From: Micromonospora fulviviridis
GTDB lineage: Bacteria > Actinomycetota > Actinomycetes > Mycobacteriales > Micromonosporaceae
Length of the DNA stretch: 51,718 bases
NCBI RefSeq assembly: GCF_014648395.1
Contig: NZ_BMRA01000020.1
Location: 1 to 51,718, forward strand
Direction of reading: 5' to 3'
Shown here one piece after another: positions 1 to 9,828 of this stretch; position 1 is the stretch's first letter, and every line of letters begins with the position of its first letter. The position numbers and the translations under genes are program-made. A model generated the notes under the pieces. It was given only the letters and a program-made list of their open reading frames with translations, did no database searches and was not told the DNA's origin.

Positions 1-255
1 ATAAGGGGAAGGGCGTGACATGGCTCGATCCTCCACAAGAGGTCGGGCCGCTACCAAACCCGGGGCGGTTCACCGCGACCGCTTCCACGACCCACGGAAC
101 CCCGGGGAAGAGACGCCCCAAAGACAAAAAAACCGATCTTCTTCCTCGCGCCGGTCATTGACAGGCGACTCCGGCGACGAAGGACCTCCCGGCGAAGGGC
201 CGGACGCGACATCGCACATCCGGCCCCACGGGGGCCGAGGTCTACGGCCGCGCGA
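1..255. other. No gene recognised at the left edge
   Basis: Open frames here are short, arginine and proline rich and look like antisense shadows of GC-rich DNA. No ribosome binding site, known family or hairpin was recognised. The stretch lies downstream of the minus-strand DUF4262 gene and may belong partly to something outside the window. Confidence 0.4.
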
Positions 256-702
256 TCAGCGGCTGCACGGCGGAGGAAGCGCGTAGGCGGTCTCCCAGGG
301 AAAGCGGCCGCGCCGGTCAGGCCAGACAACCTGCTGCAGGCCGACGCGGTCGCGGCCGTAGCGGCCGATCGCGCCGCCCGGGTGCAGCTGCTCGGTCGAG
401 TCGCCGTCGATGATGACCGCGTCGTATCCGGCGACGAGGTCGCCGATGCGCTGACCGTGACGGAAAAGCTCGCCCTTGTCGTAGACCCTGCTCGCGAGGT
501 CGTTGAGCAGCGCTTGCGAGGTAGCCGGATCCAGTCCGGCGATGATCAGCACCGGGTAGTCGTGTGCGGTGAGCCCTACGGTGTAGGCGAAGGGCGCGGT
601 GTCGTCGGGCTCGTCGTCGCTGGGGACGACGAGAGTTAGCACCCAGCCCACCCTGTCGATGATCTCGCGTTGGCGGTACAGGAAGTCGTCTATGCCGGTC
701 AC
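256..702 (-). CDS. DUF4262 domain protein
   Basis: This is a small soluble protein of about 148 residues. The segment FAYTVGLTAHDYPVLIIAGL matches the conserved core of DUF4262 proteins (a P/AYTxGL motif followed by a hydrophobic strand), and the C-terminal half is consistent with that family. The biochemical function of the family is not known to me. I chose the GTG at 702 because it begins the part that resembles the family. An in-frame ATG at 777 would add 25 residues but has no visible ribosome binding site, so the start is uncertain. The gene stands alone on the minus strand, with no neighbour close enough to suggest an operon. Confidence 0.7.
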   Translation of the reverse strand: MTGIDDFLYRQREIIDRVGWVLTLVVPSDDEPDDTAPFAYTVGLTAHDYPVLIIAGLDPATSQALLNDLASRVYDKGELFRHGQRIGDLVAGYDAVIIDGDSTEQLHPGGAIGRYGRDRVGLQQVVWPDRRGRFPWETAYALPPPCSR

Positions 703-1296
703 GAGGAACGCTTCTTCGGTTGGGATGCGGGCGGCGGTGGCCAGCCACGCGGCTCGTACCGCACCCGCTCCGGGCATTCGTTGGTGTTGTCGGCGTACGG
801 GTTCCGGTGCAGAGTCGGGTACGCCAGACGTGCAGAGGTCGGGGCGCGAAGCATCGGGACGCTGCGGCGGCGGCCGGCCGGACGACCCGCGTCCGCTACC
901 CGCGATGAGTAATCGGTGGACGTGAGTTGGCGCCCGGAGCGCGGCAGATCAGTGCAGGTGATCTTACTGACAACGATAGTGATGTAGCGGCTGCTGCCAC
1001 TCGTTGAGGTCCAGACTGGAGCTGGTCAACGCCGCGGTGCTGCCGCACGTTGCCCAACGCCCACGAAGTGTGACCGGTGCTGACCACGTTGCCACCTCTC
1101 GTGACTCGGGATACGGACAGGTGTTGCCGCGCGCAGATCTGCGTGCCGGAGCTGATCTCATGGAGCGACTTCAGGTTCTCGATCTGGTCGCGTTCGTCCG
1201 CCGCCGTCAACCGGTGGGGAGGGTAGGTCCCAAGCCGCTCGACGCCTGGTCATACTTGAGCAGTCTGTTCAGGTGTTGGATGGAGGGCTTGGCAGG
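703..1296. other. Intergenic stretch, no confident gene
   Basis: About 590 bases separate two divergent genes. A minus-strand frame of about 100 codons (896-1210) would need a TTG start with no ribosome binding site and matches nothing I recognise, so it is not called. The right end contains the GGAGG site for the gene at 1297. Divergent promoters are expected here but no clear -35/-10 pair could be picked out. Confidence 0.4.
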
Positions 1297-2529
1297 ATGG
1301 GCCACCACTCATACATTTCGGTCGGTCGGCGCACGTTCCTGTATTCGCGCGACGGATACAACTCGGAATTGGCGGCGCTGTTCCAAGAGGACGAGAAGGT
1401 GTACCTGCAGGCGATTGCCGAGGATGACGTCGACCGCTACGGGTACTACGCCCTGGCTTGGCAGTTGCGTCAGCGACTGCACGTGCAGGGTTTCACCGAT
1501 GCGCGGGCGTTGGCTGACCTCAAGAACGGCATCGAGCAGTGGCGCGTTGACGAAGCGGAACGGCAACAGCGAGAACGTTTTGCGAGTTCAGAACATAAGT
1601 CGCTACCTGATGCGGACGAACTCATTGCCGCCTTGCGCGACGTCATCGCAAATCAACCGGTGTTCGAGGATTTCGAGCTCGAATGGGAGGACCATTCTCG
1701 CGCAGGCAAAGTGGTCGAGGTCATCGACGGGCTCCGGTTCCACGTGGACGCACGGAGTCTCCTGCGCCTACTCCTCGAACCGGCTCCCGACGAAACCGAG
1801 GTGGGACTCGATCTGCACGAGTTGATGGGGTGCTGCGTTGAGATGGACGCCGACCAGCCCGTTGCCGAGTCGGCGCGGGTGACTCAGTTGGCTGCCGTCT
1901 CTACGAACGCACCGCTCATCGTGCTTACGGAAGGACGCACGGACTCTCGCCTTCTCCAGATGGCAATGGCCGTCACGCACCCGCATCTGATTGGATTCGT
2001 AAAGTTCATTGACTTTGACGGCGTTAGCGGAGCCGAGGGCAATGTGGGCGCGTTGGCCAAGACGGTGTACTCGTTCATTGCCGCCGGAGTGGCCAACCGC
2101 TTCGTTGCCATCGCAGACAACGACACGGAAGGCCATGCCGGGCTCGCCAAACTTAAACGCGAAAGCCTTCCGGATAATTGCCGGGTGACCCATTACCCTG
2201 ACCTGGCCCTGCTGTCGAGCTACCCCACCGTTGGACCATACTCGGACGAGCCGGTCCTCGCCGACGTCAACGGCCATGCGGGCTCCCTGGAGATGTATCT
2301 CGGACATGACATTCTGACCATCGACGGCAGTCTGGTTCCGGTACAGTGGCGAAGTTACAATCCGGCGCTGAAGCGATACCACGGCACACTGATGGACCCA
2401 GACAAGAAGGCCGTCCAAGACGCGTTCAAGCGGAAGGTGGAGGATGCGCAGAGGAACGGCATCACGCCGGAATCGGACTGGACCGGCATTCAGGCAATTA
2501 TTGAGCACATAGTCCACGTCTTCGCGTGA
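1297..2529 (+). CDS. HEPN/Toprim-associated protein with Toprim-like domain
   Basis: This is a 410-residue soluble protein. The N-terminus (MGHHSYISVGRRTFLYSRDG) and overall layout resemble the HEPN/Toprim-associated family. From about residue 205 there is a Toprim-like fold: a strand ending in LTEGRTDSRLL (Glu near residue 212) and a later strand ending in AIADNDTEG (Asp near residues 275 and 277), the acidic positions that bind metal in Toprim enzymes. Toprim domains occur in OLD-type nucleases, topoisomerases and primases, and this family is often found in bacterial defence islands. A nuclease-like or RNA/DNA-processing role is inferred, not shown. ATG 1297 is chosen because GGAGG at 1282-1286 sits 10 bases upstream; the ATG-like start at 1273 lacks a site. 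The gene converges on the STAND NTPase gene. Confidence 0.7.
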   Translation: MGHHSYISVGRRTFLYSRDGYNSELAALFQEDEKVYLQAIAEDDVDRYGYYALAWQLRQRLHVQGFTDARALADLKNGIEQWRVDEAERQQRERFASSEHKSLPDADELIAALRDVIANQPVFEDFELEWEDHSRAGKVVEVIDGLRFHVDARSLLRLLLEPAPDETEVGLDLHELMGCCVEMDADQPVAESARVTQLAAVSTNAPLIVLTEGRTDSRLLQMAMAVTHPHLIGFVKFIDFDGVSGAEGNVGALAKTVYSFIAAGVANRFVAIADNDTEGHAGLAKLKRESLPDNCRVTHYPDLALLSSYPTVGPYSDEPVLADVNGHAGSLEMYLGHDILTIDGSLVPVQWRSYNPALKRYHGTLMDPDKKAVQDAFKRKVEDAQRNGITPESDWTGIQAIIEHIVHVFA

Positions 2530-2727
2530 CCCGCACCGGCGCGGGACTCGGGTACACATACGCATTCGATACCGCTCAATGGCGCACTCTCATTGGCGTG
2601 ACGGGATGCTGCGGCGGCCGTCGTCTACTGAGGCGCGTGTCGGGACATTGCAGCGTGACGGCTGGCTTGCCGGTATTCAGCAGCGGCGGCTTCATCAGGG
2701 CAGACCGGCGCCTGTCGATGCGACGGA

Positions 2728-5700
2728 TCAGGACGGCTCTGTGAGCGAGACGCGGAAGCGGCTGGTCTCTGCGGCCGGCCGGTCCTCGCGCGGGCGAGCG
2801 GGCAGCGTCCGCTGGACGAGGAGGTGACGTCGCAGCGGCCCGAACGCCTGGCGTAGCTCAGCGAGACCGGTGTCGCTCAGGACAACTTGCCAGCCCTCGG
2901 CGCAGTAGGCATGGCTGTAAGGCTGGTGGCTGAGCTGTCCACGCGCACGCCGGATCGAGCGGGCCCGCCAGGTTCCGTCGTCGCCGTTCCAGCAGAAGAG
3001 CTCGGTCGGGTTGGGTGTCCAGCCGAGGTGGCGGCCGACCGCGGGATGGAGCGCGAGCCAGCGGTACCACGGCGGGTCGGTGTGCATCTCCCATCCCTCG
3101 ACAACTAGTTGCTCGTCTGTCCAGGCCAGGTCCCGGACCTGGGAGTAGCCGTTCGCGGGTTTAAAGCTCTTCTCCCATAGTTCCCGCGAGGGCAGCAGGA
3201 CGCCGCCGGCGTCGGCCAGGCCGTGAGCGGTCTGGATGGTCCGGTATTCCTCGGGCTTTCCCCACTCCAACCGGACCCACTCGGTGGACTCCGCCAGCAC
3301 GTATGTCGATGCCACCTCCGCCGCGGTCGCGTACGTCCGTGCGGCGTCCTCTGTCTGCTTGCACCAGCCCCGCACGTCGTAGCTCGAGTCTGTGGGCGCG
3401 CGCCACGGCGCAGGTGTCGTGTCGTCCAGCGGCTTCGGAACGACGTGCACTAGCACTTCGTCGATGAGCCCGATCGCGTAGGAGGGGGCGGCGATACCGC
3501 GATCGAGAGCCCCGGCGTCTAACAGTTCGGCGAGAACGATCCCGAGCGCGCGGCGCCCAGCCATGAATGCCCAGGGGCGGTAAGTGTGGCGCTGTCCTCG
3601 GGTCTCCAGGCGGGTTGCATGCGCTTGGTGCCCGCCGCGCAGCCACGGCATGTCGAGCGCTATCGCGATCGTGGCTGCGCGGTGCAGGGTGGCTTCCTCG
3701 GGCAGTCCTGCAAGGCGTGCCGCAAGGCGGAGGGGCTCGTCGAACGGCGCGAGGATCTGCTGCGGATCGTGCATGTCGATCATAGGAACCCCGCGGCTGT
3801 CCGTTTCGGGCGCGGTGCGCGCTCGCAGCGGGGGCAGCGCCAGCTCGTAGGTGCGTGCCAGCGGACGCAACGGGGGCACGGGGGCGGCGAGCCCGTGCCG
3901 CTCGCACAGCTGACGGGCAAGGTCGCGGCAGATCGCGTCATCCGACGCCGCTGCCGTTGCGATTGACTCCGAGAGCGCGGACGATAGCGCGGCCCGCGGC
4001 GGCCCGTACACGGCCAGGGTGTGCAGCGCCGCTTCAGCCTGCCACCCGCCGAGGCTGTTCGACTCGGCGAGCACGGTCTCCGCCTCCGGGAGCGCCATGT
4101 CGAGTCCTGCGTGCAGGACGTGCCTGGCGCCGAAGTCGCGTGGCCGAACGGGGTGGCCTAAGTAGCCTGCAACCCATCGCAGCAGCGCCTCTACTGGCGT
4201 GCTGGCAGCGGCGACCGGTTCGCTCGGGCCGGGCACCTGGTGGGCCGCGGGTGCATACACGTCGAGGTGTTCCGCCACCTGTTGCCAGGCGGATGCGACG
4301 GCGTGTTTGCCGGCGATCGTCTCGAGGATCCGGCGCAGGTCGGTGGGCTGGATCTGCCCCGATAAGGCACCGGTCGACAAGGCCCCGGCGAGGTCGGAGG
4401 CTGCCAGTCGTGCGATGGTCGGATCACGGTGGCGCAGTGCAGCACGCAGCAGGTTGAGGCGGCTGCCACCGTCGTAGTGGGGGAGCCAGCCGTAGGCCGG
4501 GGTGCGGGCGAGGGCGTCGGCGAGCGCTCCTGCAGCGGTCTGGGCTAGTCCGGCTCGTGCGGCCATCGCGGCGATCCCACCAAGGGCCTCGCCGTCTAGG
4601 CGCAGCCGGCTCGCTTCGTTCAGCAGCGCCCCGGCAACGGCACGCGTCACATCATCGCCAGCCACTGCCTCGACGGCGCGACCCCAGTCGCGGGGTTCGG
4701 CGCCCGCGTGTGGGGTGCGGCGCATCTCGTTCAACAACGCCGTAACGCTCGTTGGGGACGCGGCCAGCGCCGGGACGTCGTCAGGTTCCGTCGACGCGGC
4801 GGTTGGACTAGCGCTGTCTGAGCCGTCGGAGCTGGGGCTGTCGGGGTCGTCCGGCACCGACCACACCGCGATGGCATCGTCGATGATGGCGACCGCATGC
4901 GGCGTTTGCGGATCCAGCCGCTGCTCGATCGTCCGGCGTAGCTCGTGGGAGGGCTGCCTGCGGAGCGGGATGAGTAGCTCCGCGGCCGCGACGGCGGCGA
5001 GTTCGACCGGCACTCGCGGGTCGCGCGCACCTCCCAGCAGCACCGCCTCAATCGCTTCGTCCTCTTCGATGATGCCGGTCTCGCACAGTGACTCTGCCAG
5101 CGCGGTGCTCAACGCGGACTCGACCGGCCATACCATTTGGATGAGCTGTCCGGCGGCCTCGGCAGCGTCCTTGTCGGCGTCGGCGTCGTTCGCTGCGACG
5201 AGCCGGCCCGCGTAGCAGCGAGCAGCCTCGAGGAACTCCTCGCGCTCCAGAACGCCGTCGGCGGCAGCAGCCCTCAGCCAGTCGAGCCAGGCGGTCAGCT
5301 GCCGGTCGTCGTGGTGGAAGCCGGGGCCCCACGACGCGCGCAATGCTGACCGGACCGCCTCCTCAGCCCGCTGCAAGTTCCGGGCTTTGCTCCACCCTTT
5401 CGCCTGCTCGAGCCACACCTCAGCCAGCTCGTGCGGTCCGGAGGCCAACCCCTCGATGGCGGTGTCGAGTCGTTCGAGATGGTCGCGCACACGATCGACC
5501 ACGTCGGCCTTGGCGAAGGACAGAACGGCGCGCAGGACATGCAACTGCCGCTGGGGCGACCAGTACTTGGCGCGATGCGGGTCGTTCCAAGCTGCAGCGA
5601 ACCGGTCGAGCAGCGCGTGGAGAGTATCCGGTCCGCCAGCCGCGGCAAGACGGGCGAGCCGCCGGAACAGCCCGGGCGCTGCGGCCTGGACGTAGTACCA

Positions 5701-8700
5701 ACCCGTCCAGTCCCATGTCTGGCGATTCGGCACCTCGAGCAGGCGGATGATCGGATCAGCCTCGGCAGCGACGTTTGGTGCGCTGCCGCGGCCGATATCG
5801 GCTGCGGCCTGGCGTCCCTCCAGTTGCGCGAGGGTGTTCAGGGCGCGCCGGAACCGTTCGTTTCCGGCGCCGCGTGGGTTGGGCACGGCTGTTGACAGGA
5901 CGCCCGTTGGTGCGGCGCTGGTCGCAGGATGGAGGACGCGTAGCTTGGCCAGGTCGATGATCGTCCGGAACGGCGTCAACCCGTCCTGTCCCGACGGGAC
6001 GGACGGCCAGGCGGCGACGGTGTCCGGCGGCACGAGCAGATCGAGTTCGGGCGCATCGATTAGGCCGCTGGCGACGAGCATGTGCGCGGCCCTGAGGCGA
6101 AGGCTGAGCGGGACCCCACCGGTCCGGCTCGTTGGTGAGCCGTCTTCTTCATCGTGTTCGTCGTCTCGCTCGACCGTGTGGAGCTCGATGACCTCGCGGC
6201 TCCAACGCAGGACAGAGCTCGCGTCGCCGTCCTCGCAGGCGGCGATAGCGTGCACCACCCGGGCGCGGGCGCGCCAGCCCGAGGACGGCTCCCGGTCGAT
6301 CCTGTCCCGCAGGGTCGTAAGGCCGGTCTCATCACGGATCTCGTTGAGCAGATCGAAACACCGGGCCAGTATCACGTTGCGTGCCGACGTCATCTGGGCG
6401 ATGCGTTCCTCGTGGTCACGTCGGCGACGCTCGGCAGCCCATTTCGCCTCGTCGTCGAGGGCAGCCGGCGGGTCATCGGGCACAGGGCCGGCGGTCGGCA
6501 CCGTCAGCTGGTCGTCGAGTTGCGCGAGAACCTCGTCAAGGCCGGAGATATGAAATGTCACCTCGGCCCAGTCGGCAGCGCTCGCGGGCTTGTCGCTGAC
6601 GATCTCGGCCAAGCTTCCGGCAGCGCGCAGAATCTGCGCCGCGGCCTCGAAGGATCCGGCGCGGGCGAAGCGGACGGCGACATCAAGCGCCGCCTCGACC
6701 GGCACCCGCAACAGACCAGCCGCGACGACGTGCTCGAGAGCTCGCTCGGGCGGTCCGAGGTAGACCATCACGCTGGCGAGTTTCTCGGGGCTGATGACGA
6801 GCTCTCGCTGCCAAACCTCGTTGTGGAACAGCAGCATCCGGACGAAATTGGCGTGATCGTCCGTCTCGGCAGCTGCCCGCAGCGCGAGCCGTGCCTGGTC
6901 TAGCACGACGGCGATCGGGCGCAGCGCCAAGATCTTGTCCCGTAGCAGGTTCGGCCTCGCCAGCTCGATGACCCGTGCGTAGTCCCCTGCCAGGTACCGG
7001 TGCGCCAGCTCCTCATCCCGGTACAGTGTCCAGCGCTGATCGGAGCGTCCGCAGATGTCGGCCAGCGCGACGTGCAAGGCCCGGTCTCGCCCGGCGTCGA
7101 ACGTCCCGGCGACTCGCGACGTCTCCTCGATGAGGAACCGGCGGAAGCTGTTGTGGATGAACCGCCACACCGTTCCCTCGCGGCGAAAGAACGTCGCCGT
7201 CCTCTGTACGAACGCCTCGAGTACCGGCGTCGCTACCCATGTCTTGAGCCACTCGAGATCCACTGGTGTGCGCAGACGGGCGATCGCGGCCACGACGTCG
7301 AGCAGTTCACGATCATCACCGAGGGCGAGCAGATAGCCGCGATATCGGACCTCGACCTCGCGGCCGTACGCTGAGGCATCGCTCAGCAGCGCATCCACGG
7401 CCAGGCTCCGTAGCTGCGGATCGGACTCCGCGGACTCCAGCGCCGCGAGGTCCTGCAGGAGGTACGTCAACGCAAGCGGGTGACCCTCGCTGGCCGCGAC
7501 TAGGCGCTCGCGCTGGCCGGCATGCAGCCACTCGCCTGGTCCAGCGGCATCGGCCAGCCGAAGCACTTCGCCCGGCGCCAGCGGCGGCAGCTCGACCGTC
7601 CGGTCGTCGGTGGCCAGGGCGTCACGGATCGGCCGCGGCAGGATGCCGGTCGTCTGTGTGCCGAGCACGACGAACACCCCCTCCGGTATGCCTGCCGGTG
7701 CGGGCAACTCCTCCAGAAGCGAGCGCGACGGGTTCTGCTCGCGCGGGATGTGGTCGAGCCCATCGACCACGATGACAGTCGCCTCCTCGCTGTCCCGCCA
7801 CCGCTCGCCGGCGTCGGCAAGCTGCTCCTGCAGCACGGCGCGCTGGGTCCGCAGGTCGTTGCCGTAGCCGCGACGGCGGAAGCCGACACCTTCCAGCGCG
7901 AGACTGACGTCGTGCAGGAAGCTGTCGGCCTCACCGCGCCCACTCAGCGGATCGGAGGCATCGGGAACGAACGCGTAATACCGGACAACCCGCCGCTGTG
8001 GCCAGGTCAAGCTGGCCAGCAACGTCGACTTGCCCGCACCGGCCGGACCGACCAGCGCGACGTAGCCACCCCTCAGCTCGTCGAGCCGTACCTGCAGTTG
8101 CCGCCGGGCAGCCTCGTTTGCGGTGTAGGAGGCGGGTATCGGGAAGGCATGGGGGTTCCGAAAGCGCAGCCTGTCTGTCCAGCCGAGCCGTTCGAGCAGC
8201 TCCTCGCGGCTCAGCTGTATCGGCCGGGCCGGGTCAGCGACCAGCGCCTGCAGGGTTGCGGCGAGGTGCTCCAGGTCGCTGTCTCGGGGTGCCTCGTCTG
8301 GACGTAGCAGTTGATCTTCCACGGCAGGGCCGAAGTGCAAATCCAGGTCGCCGACGAATGCCGCGAACGCGTCGACGTCCAGACCGGCCGCCATGCGCAG
8401 CGCCTCCCACGCCGACTGCCAGGCGGTCACCTCGGGCAGCGTCGCGACCTGCGACCAGGTGCCGCTGCCAGCGCGCAGGCGCTCCCGAGCCGGTATCCAC
8501 GACCTGGCCAAGAACGCGGCAAAATGCCGTGGCGGCTGCGCTGAGCAGGACGCCAGGACAGAGCCCTCACGTGGTGCGGACACCGACGGGTTCTCGTTGC
8601 TCCACAGGCGGACCTCGAGCGGTCCGGACCAATTCTCACGGATGCGCTGCCACGCCTGCGCAAGCCGCCCGATAAGCGGTGTCGCATCCCTCGATGCGTT

Positions 8701-8997
8701 GACCAGTTCGGCCCAGCCGAAAGCCCCGGGGTACTGCGCCCACTTGACCTGCAGGGCGTACCGGGTTCCCCCGGCCTGGAACTGGAAATCGTCCGCGACT
8801 CCCGCGTCGGGATCCGCGACCCGAATCCACTCCAGAGTAGTAATCTTCGCGCGCACAGTCCGCGCAGCCAGGCCGTACTGACCGCTGAACCCGACAACGG
8901 CGGCGCGCTCACCTTCGGCTGGACGCGCGGCGACATCGCTCACGACACTGGGCTGCTCTGGAGGCACGCGGCCATTGTCGCCTGCCCCCACACACAC
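2728..8997 (-). CDS. Giant STAND/NACHT-like NTPase with N-terminal nuclease-like domain
   Basis: At 2,089 residues this is the largest gene in the window. Residues 35-90 contain GFSGQYGLAARTV, then DDF (Asp69-70) and ALQVKW (Gln83, Lys85), the spacing of a D...QxK form of the PD-(D/E)xK nuclease core, as in Mrr- or Cap4-like effectors. A P-loop follows at 317-325 (GPAGAGKST) and a Walker B-like strand at 405-413 (TVIVVDGLDHI), typical of STAND/NACHT ATPases. The remaining roughly 1,500 residues are alanine/leucine-rich helical sequence that suggests a TPR-like or solenoid sensor. This order (effector, STAND ATPase, repeat sensor) is that of antiviral Avs-type and related proteins that recognise phage protein and then cut DNA. 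Defence function is inferred. The start is unsettled: GTG at 8997, 8967 and 8943 are all possible and none has a good ribosome binding site. Confidence 0.75.
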   Translation of the reverse strand: MCVGAGDNGRVPPEQPSVVSDVAARPAEGERAAVVGFSGQYGLAARTVRAKITTLEWIRVADPDAGVADDFQFQAGGTRYALQVKWAQYPGAFGWAELVNASRDATPLIGRLAQAWQRIRENWSGPLEVRLWSNENPSVSAPREGSVLASCSAQPPRHFAAFLARSWIPARERLRAGSGTWSQVATLPEVTAWQSAWEALRMAAGLDVDAFAAFVGDLDLHFGPAVEDQLLRPDEAPRDSDLEHLAATLQALVADPARPIQLSREELLERLGWTDRLRFRNPHAFPIPASYTANEAARRQLQVRLDELRGGYVALVGPAGAGKSTLLASLTWPQRRVVRYYAFVPDASDPLSGRGEADSFLHDVSLALEGVGFRRRGYGNDLRTQRAVLQEQLADAGERWRDSEEATVIVVDGLDHIPREQNPSRSLLEELPAPAGIPEGVFVVLGTQTTGILPRPIRDALATDDRTVELPPLAPGEVLRLADAAGPGEWLHAGQRERLVAASEGHPLALTYLLQDLAALESAESDPQLRSLAVDALLSDASAYGREVEVRYRGYLLALGDDRELLDVVAAIARLRTPVDLEWLKTWVATPVLEAFVQRTATFFRREGTVWRFIHNSFRRFLIEETSRVAGTFDAGRDRALHVALADICGRSDQRWTLYRDEELAHRYLAGDYARVIELARPNLLRDKILALRPIAVVLDQARLALRAAAETDDHANFVRMLLFHNEVWQRELVISPEKLASVMVYLGPPERALEHVVAAGLLRVPVEAALDVAVRFARAGSFEAAAQILRAAGSLAEIVSDKPASAADWAEVTFHISGLDEVLAQLDDQLTVPTAGPVPDDPPAALDDEAKWAAERRRRDHEERIAQMTSARNVILARCFDLLNEIRDETGLTTLRDRIDREPSSGWRARARVVHAIAACEDGDASSVLRWSREVIELHTVERDDEHDEEDGSPTSRTGGVPLSLRLRAAHMLVASGLIDAPELDLLVPPDTVAAWPSVPSGQDGLTPFRTIIDLAKLRVLHPATSAAPTGVLSTAVPNPRGAGNERFRRALNTLAQLEGRQAAADIGRGSAPNVAAEADPIIRLLEVPNRQTWDWTGWYYVQAAAPGLFRRLARLAAAGGPDTLHALLDRFAAAWNDPHRAKYWSPQRQLHVLRAVLSFAKADVVDRVRDHLERLDTAIEGLASGPHELAEVWLEQAKGWSKARNLQRAEEAVRSALRASWGPGFHHDDRQLTAWLDWLRAAAADGVLEREEFLEAARCYAGRLVAANDADADKDAAEAAGQLIQMVWPVESALSTALAESLCETGIIEEDEAIEAVLLGGARDPRVPVELAAVAAAELLIPLRRQPSHELRRTIEQRLDPQTPHAVAIIDDAIAVWSVPDDPDSPSSDGSDSASPTAASTEPDDVPALAASPTSVTALLNEMRRTPHAGAEPRDWGRAVEAVAGDDVTRAVAGALLNEASRLRLDGEALGGIAAMAARAGLAQTAAGALADALARTPAYGWLPHYDGGSRLNLLRAALRHRDPTIARLAASDLAGALSTGALSGQIQPTDLRRILETIAGKHAVASAWQQVAEHLDVYAPAAHQVPGPSEPVAAASTPVEALLRWVAGYLGHPVRPRDFGARHVLHAGLDMALPEAETVLAESNSLGGWQAEAALHTLAVYGPPRAALSSALSESIATAAASDDAICRDLARQLCERHGLAAPVPPLRPLARTYELALPPLRARTAPETDSRGVPMIDMHDPQQILAPFDEPLRLAARLAGLPEEATLHRAATIAIALDMPWLRGGHQAHATRLETRGQRHTYRPWAFMAGRRALGIVLAELLDAGALDRGIAAPSYAIGLIDEVLVHVVPKPLDDTTPAPWRAPTDSSYDVRGWCKQTEDAARTYATAAEVASTYVLAESTEWVRLEWGKPEEYRTIQTAHGLADAGGVLLPSRELWEKSFKPANGYSQVRDLAWTDEQLVVEGWEMHTDPPWYRWLALHPAVGRHLGWTPNPTELFCWNGDDGTWRARSIRRARGQLSHQPYSHAYCAEGWQVVLSDTGLAELRQAFGPLRRHLLVQRTLPARPREDRPAAETSRFRVSLTEPS

Positions 8998-9101
8998 TGC
9001 AGGTGTGACACCCGGAACCGGCCGGCTGAAGGCGCGGCAGTATGTGGGGGTGCATCCTCGGCATCCGGATCCCCGCCGTGTCGGCGAGTGCTTGAGTCGG
9101 C

Positions 9102-9283
9102 GGGCGGCGTACGTCCTGCAGCCAGCGCACGTACCGCTCGATGTCCACCCGCACCGCCGTCAGCGGGTCAAGGCCGTGCTAGCTGCACCAGCGGAGGAAA
9201 ACGTGCAGGTCGGACTCGGTATGGACGCGCGTCTGGCCACGGTAGCGGCCCAGGAAGGCCGACACCGCGGCTCGTAGAACGAG
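9102..9283 (-). pseudogene. Tyrosine integrase remnant
   Basis: Read on the minus strand, the frame gives LRAAVSAFLGRYRGQTR, then SDLHVFLRWCS, an amber stop (9179-9181), then TAVRVDIERYVRWLQDVRR. This is the N-terminal SAM-like core-binding domain of actinobacterial phage-type integrases (tyrosine recombinases). Similarity disappears after DVRR and no catalytic R-H-R-Y domain follows, so only about 60 codons remain, interrupted by a stop. It marks an old mobile-element edge between the STAND gene and the AbiJ-like gene. Confidence 0.75.
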
Positions 9284-9828
9284 TTGACCGGCAGGTACTA
9301 CACGGAAAGCCGAAGCAGGAGAGGTAGTCGTACATCACCGTGCGTCACCAGCAATGAAGAACGCCAGCACGCCGGAAGCGGCAGATGAGCGCGCCGTCGA
9401 ACAGTTCCGACTTCCGCCGAAACGAGACGTCGCGAGGGCTCGTCCACACGGCGCAGCATCGTTGGCCCTGCCACCCGAGATGAGCAGAATCAGCACTAGC
9501 GGGGGTCCGAACCGTGGGACGCTTGGAACTTCGCCCGCACAGACGTCGGCGGGGTTCCTGGTCATCCGCCTAGTGCAGCTCAGCAGCGAGGGTGAAGGCA
9601 TGCCCCTCCAGCTCGTGCGTGCCTAGGGCGAGCTGCAGCACGCAACGGCCTGGTACAACGAAGCACACGAGTACCGGCTAGTGAATAGCCCAGCGCAGTC
9701 GCAAGGTGCGGGCCAAGACCAGGTTGTCGAGACCCGGGACGAGCTGGACCGCGATGGTCTGCTGGCGACTAACGTCCTAAGGTGCTCAGGTCAGGTATGC
9801 CGCCGCGGAAGGACTGGGATCTCGCGCA
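9284..9828. other. No gene recognised
   Basis: About 545 bases beyond the integrase remnant and before the AbiJ-like gene. The overlapping short frames on both strands show no family resemblance, and the stretch is probably decayed DNA plus the promoter of the gene at 9829. A weak GGAAGG lies 15 bases before that ATG. Confidence 0.4.

Noticed and set aside
896..1210. Minus-strand frame between the first two genes
   Set aside because: Would need a TTG start, lacks a ribosome binding site and matches no family.
4502..5215. Plus-strand frame inside the STAND gene
   Set aside because: Ser/Ala/Arg-rich shadow of the minus-strand gene.
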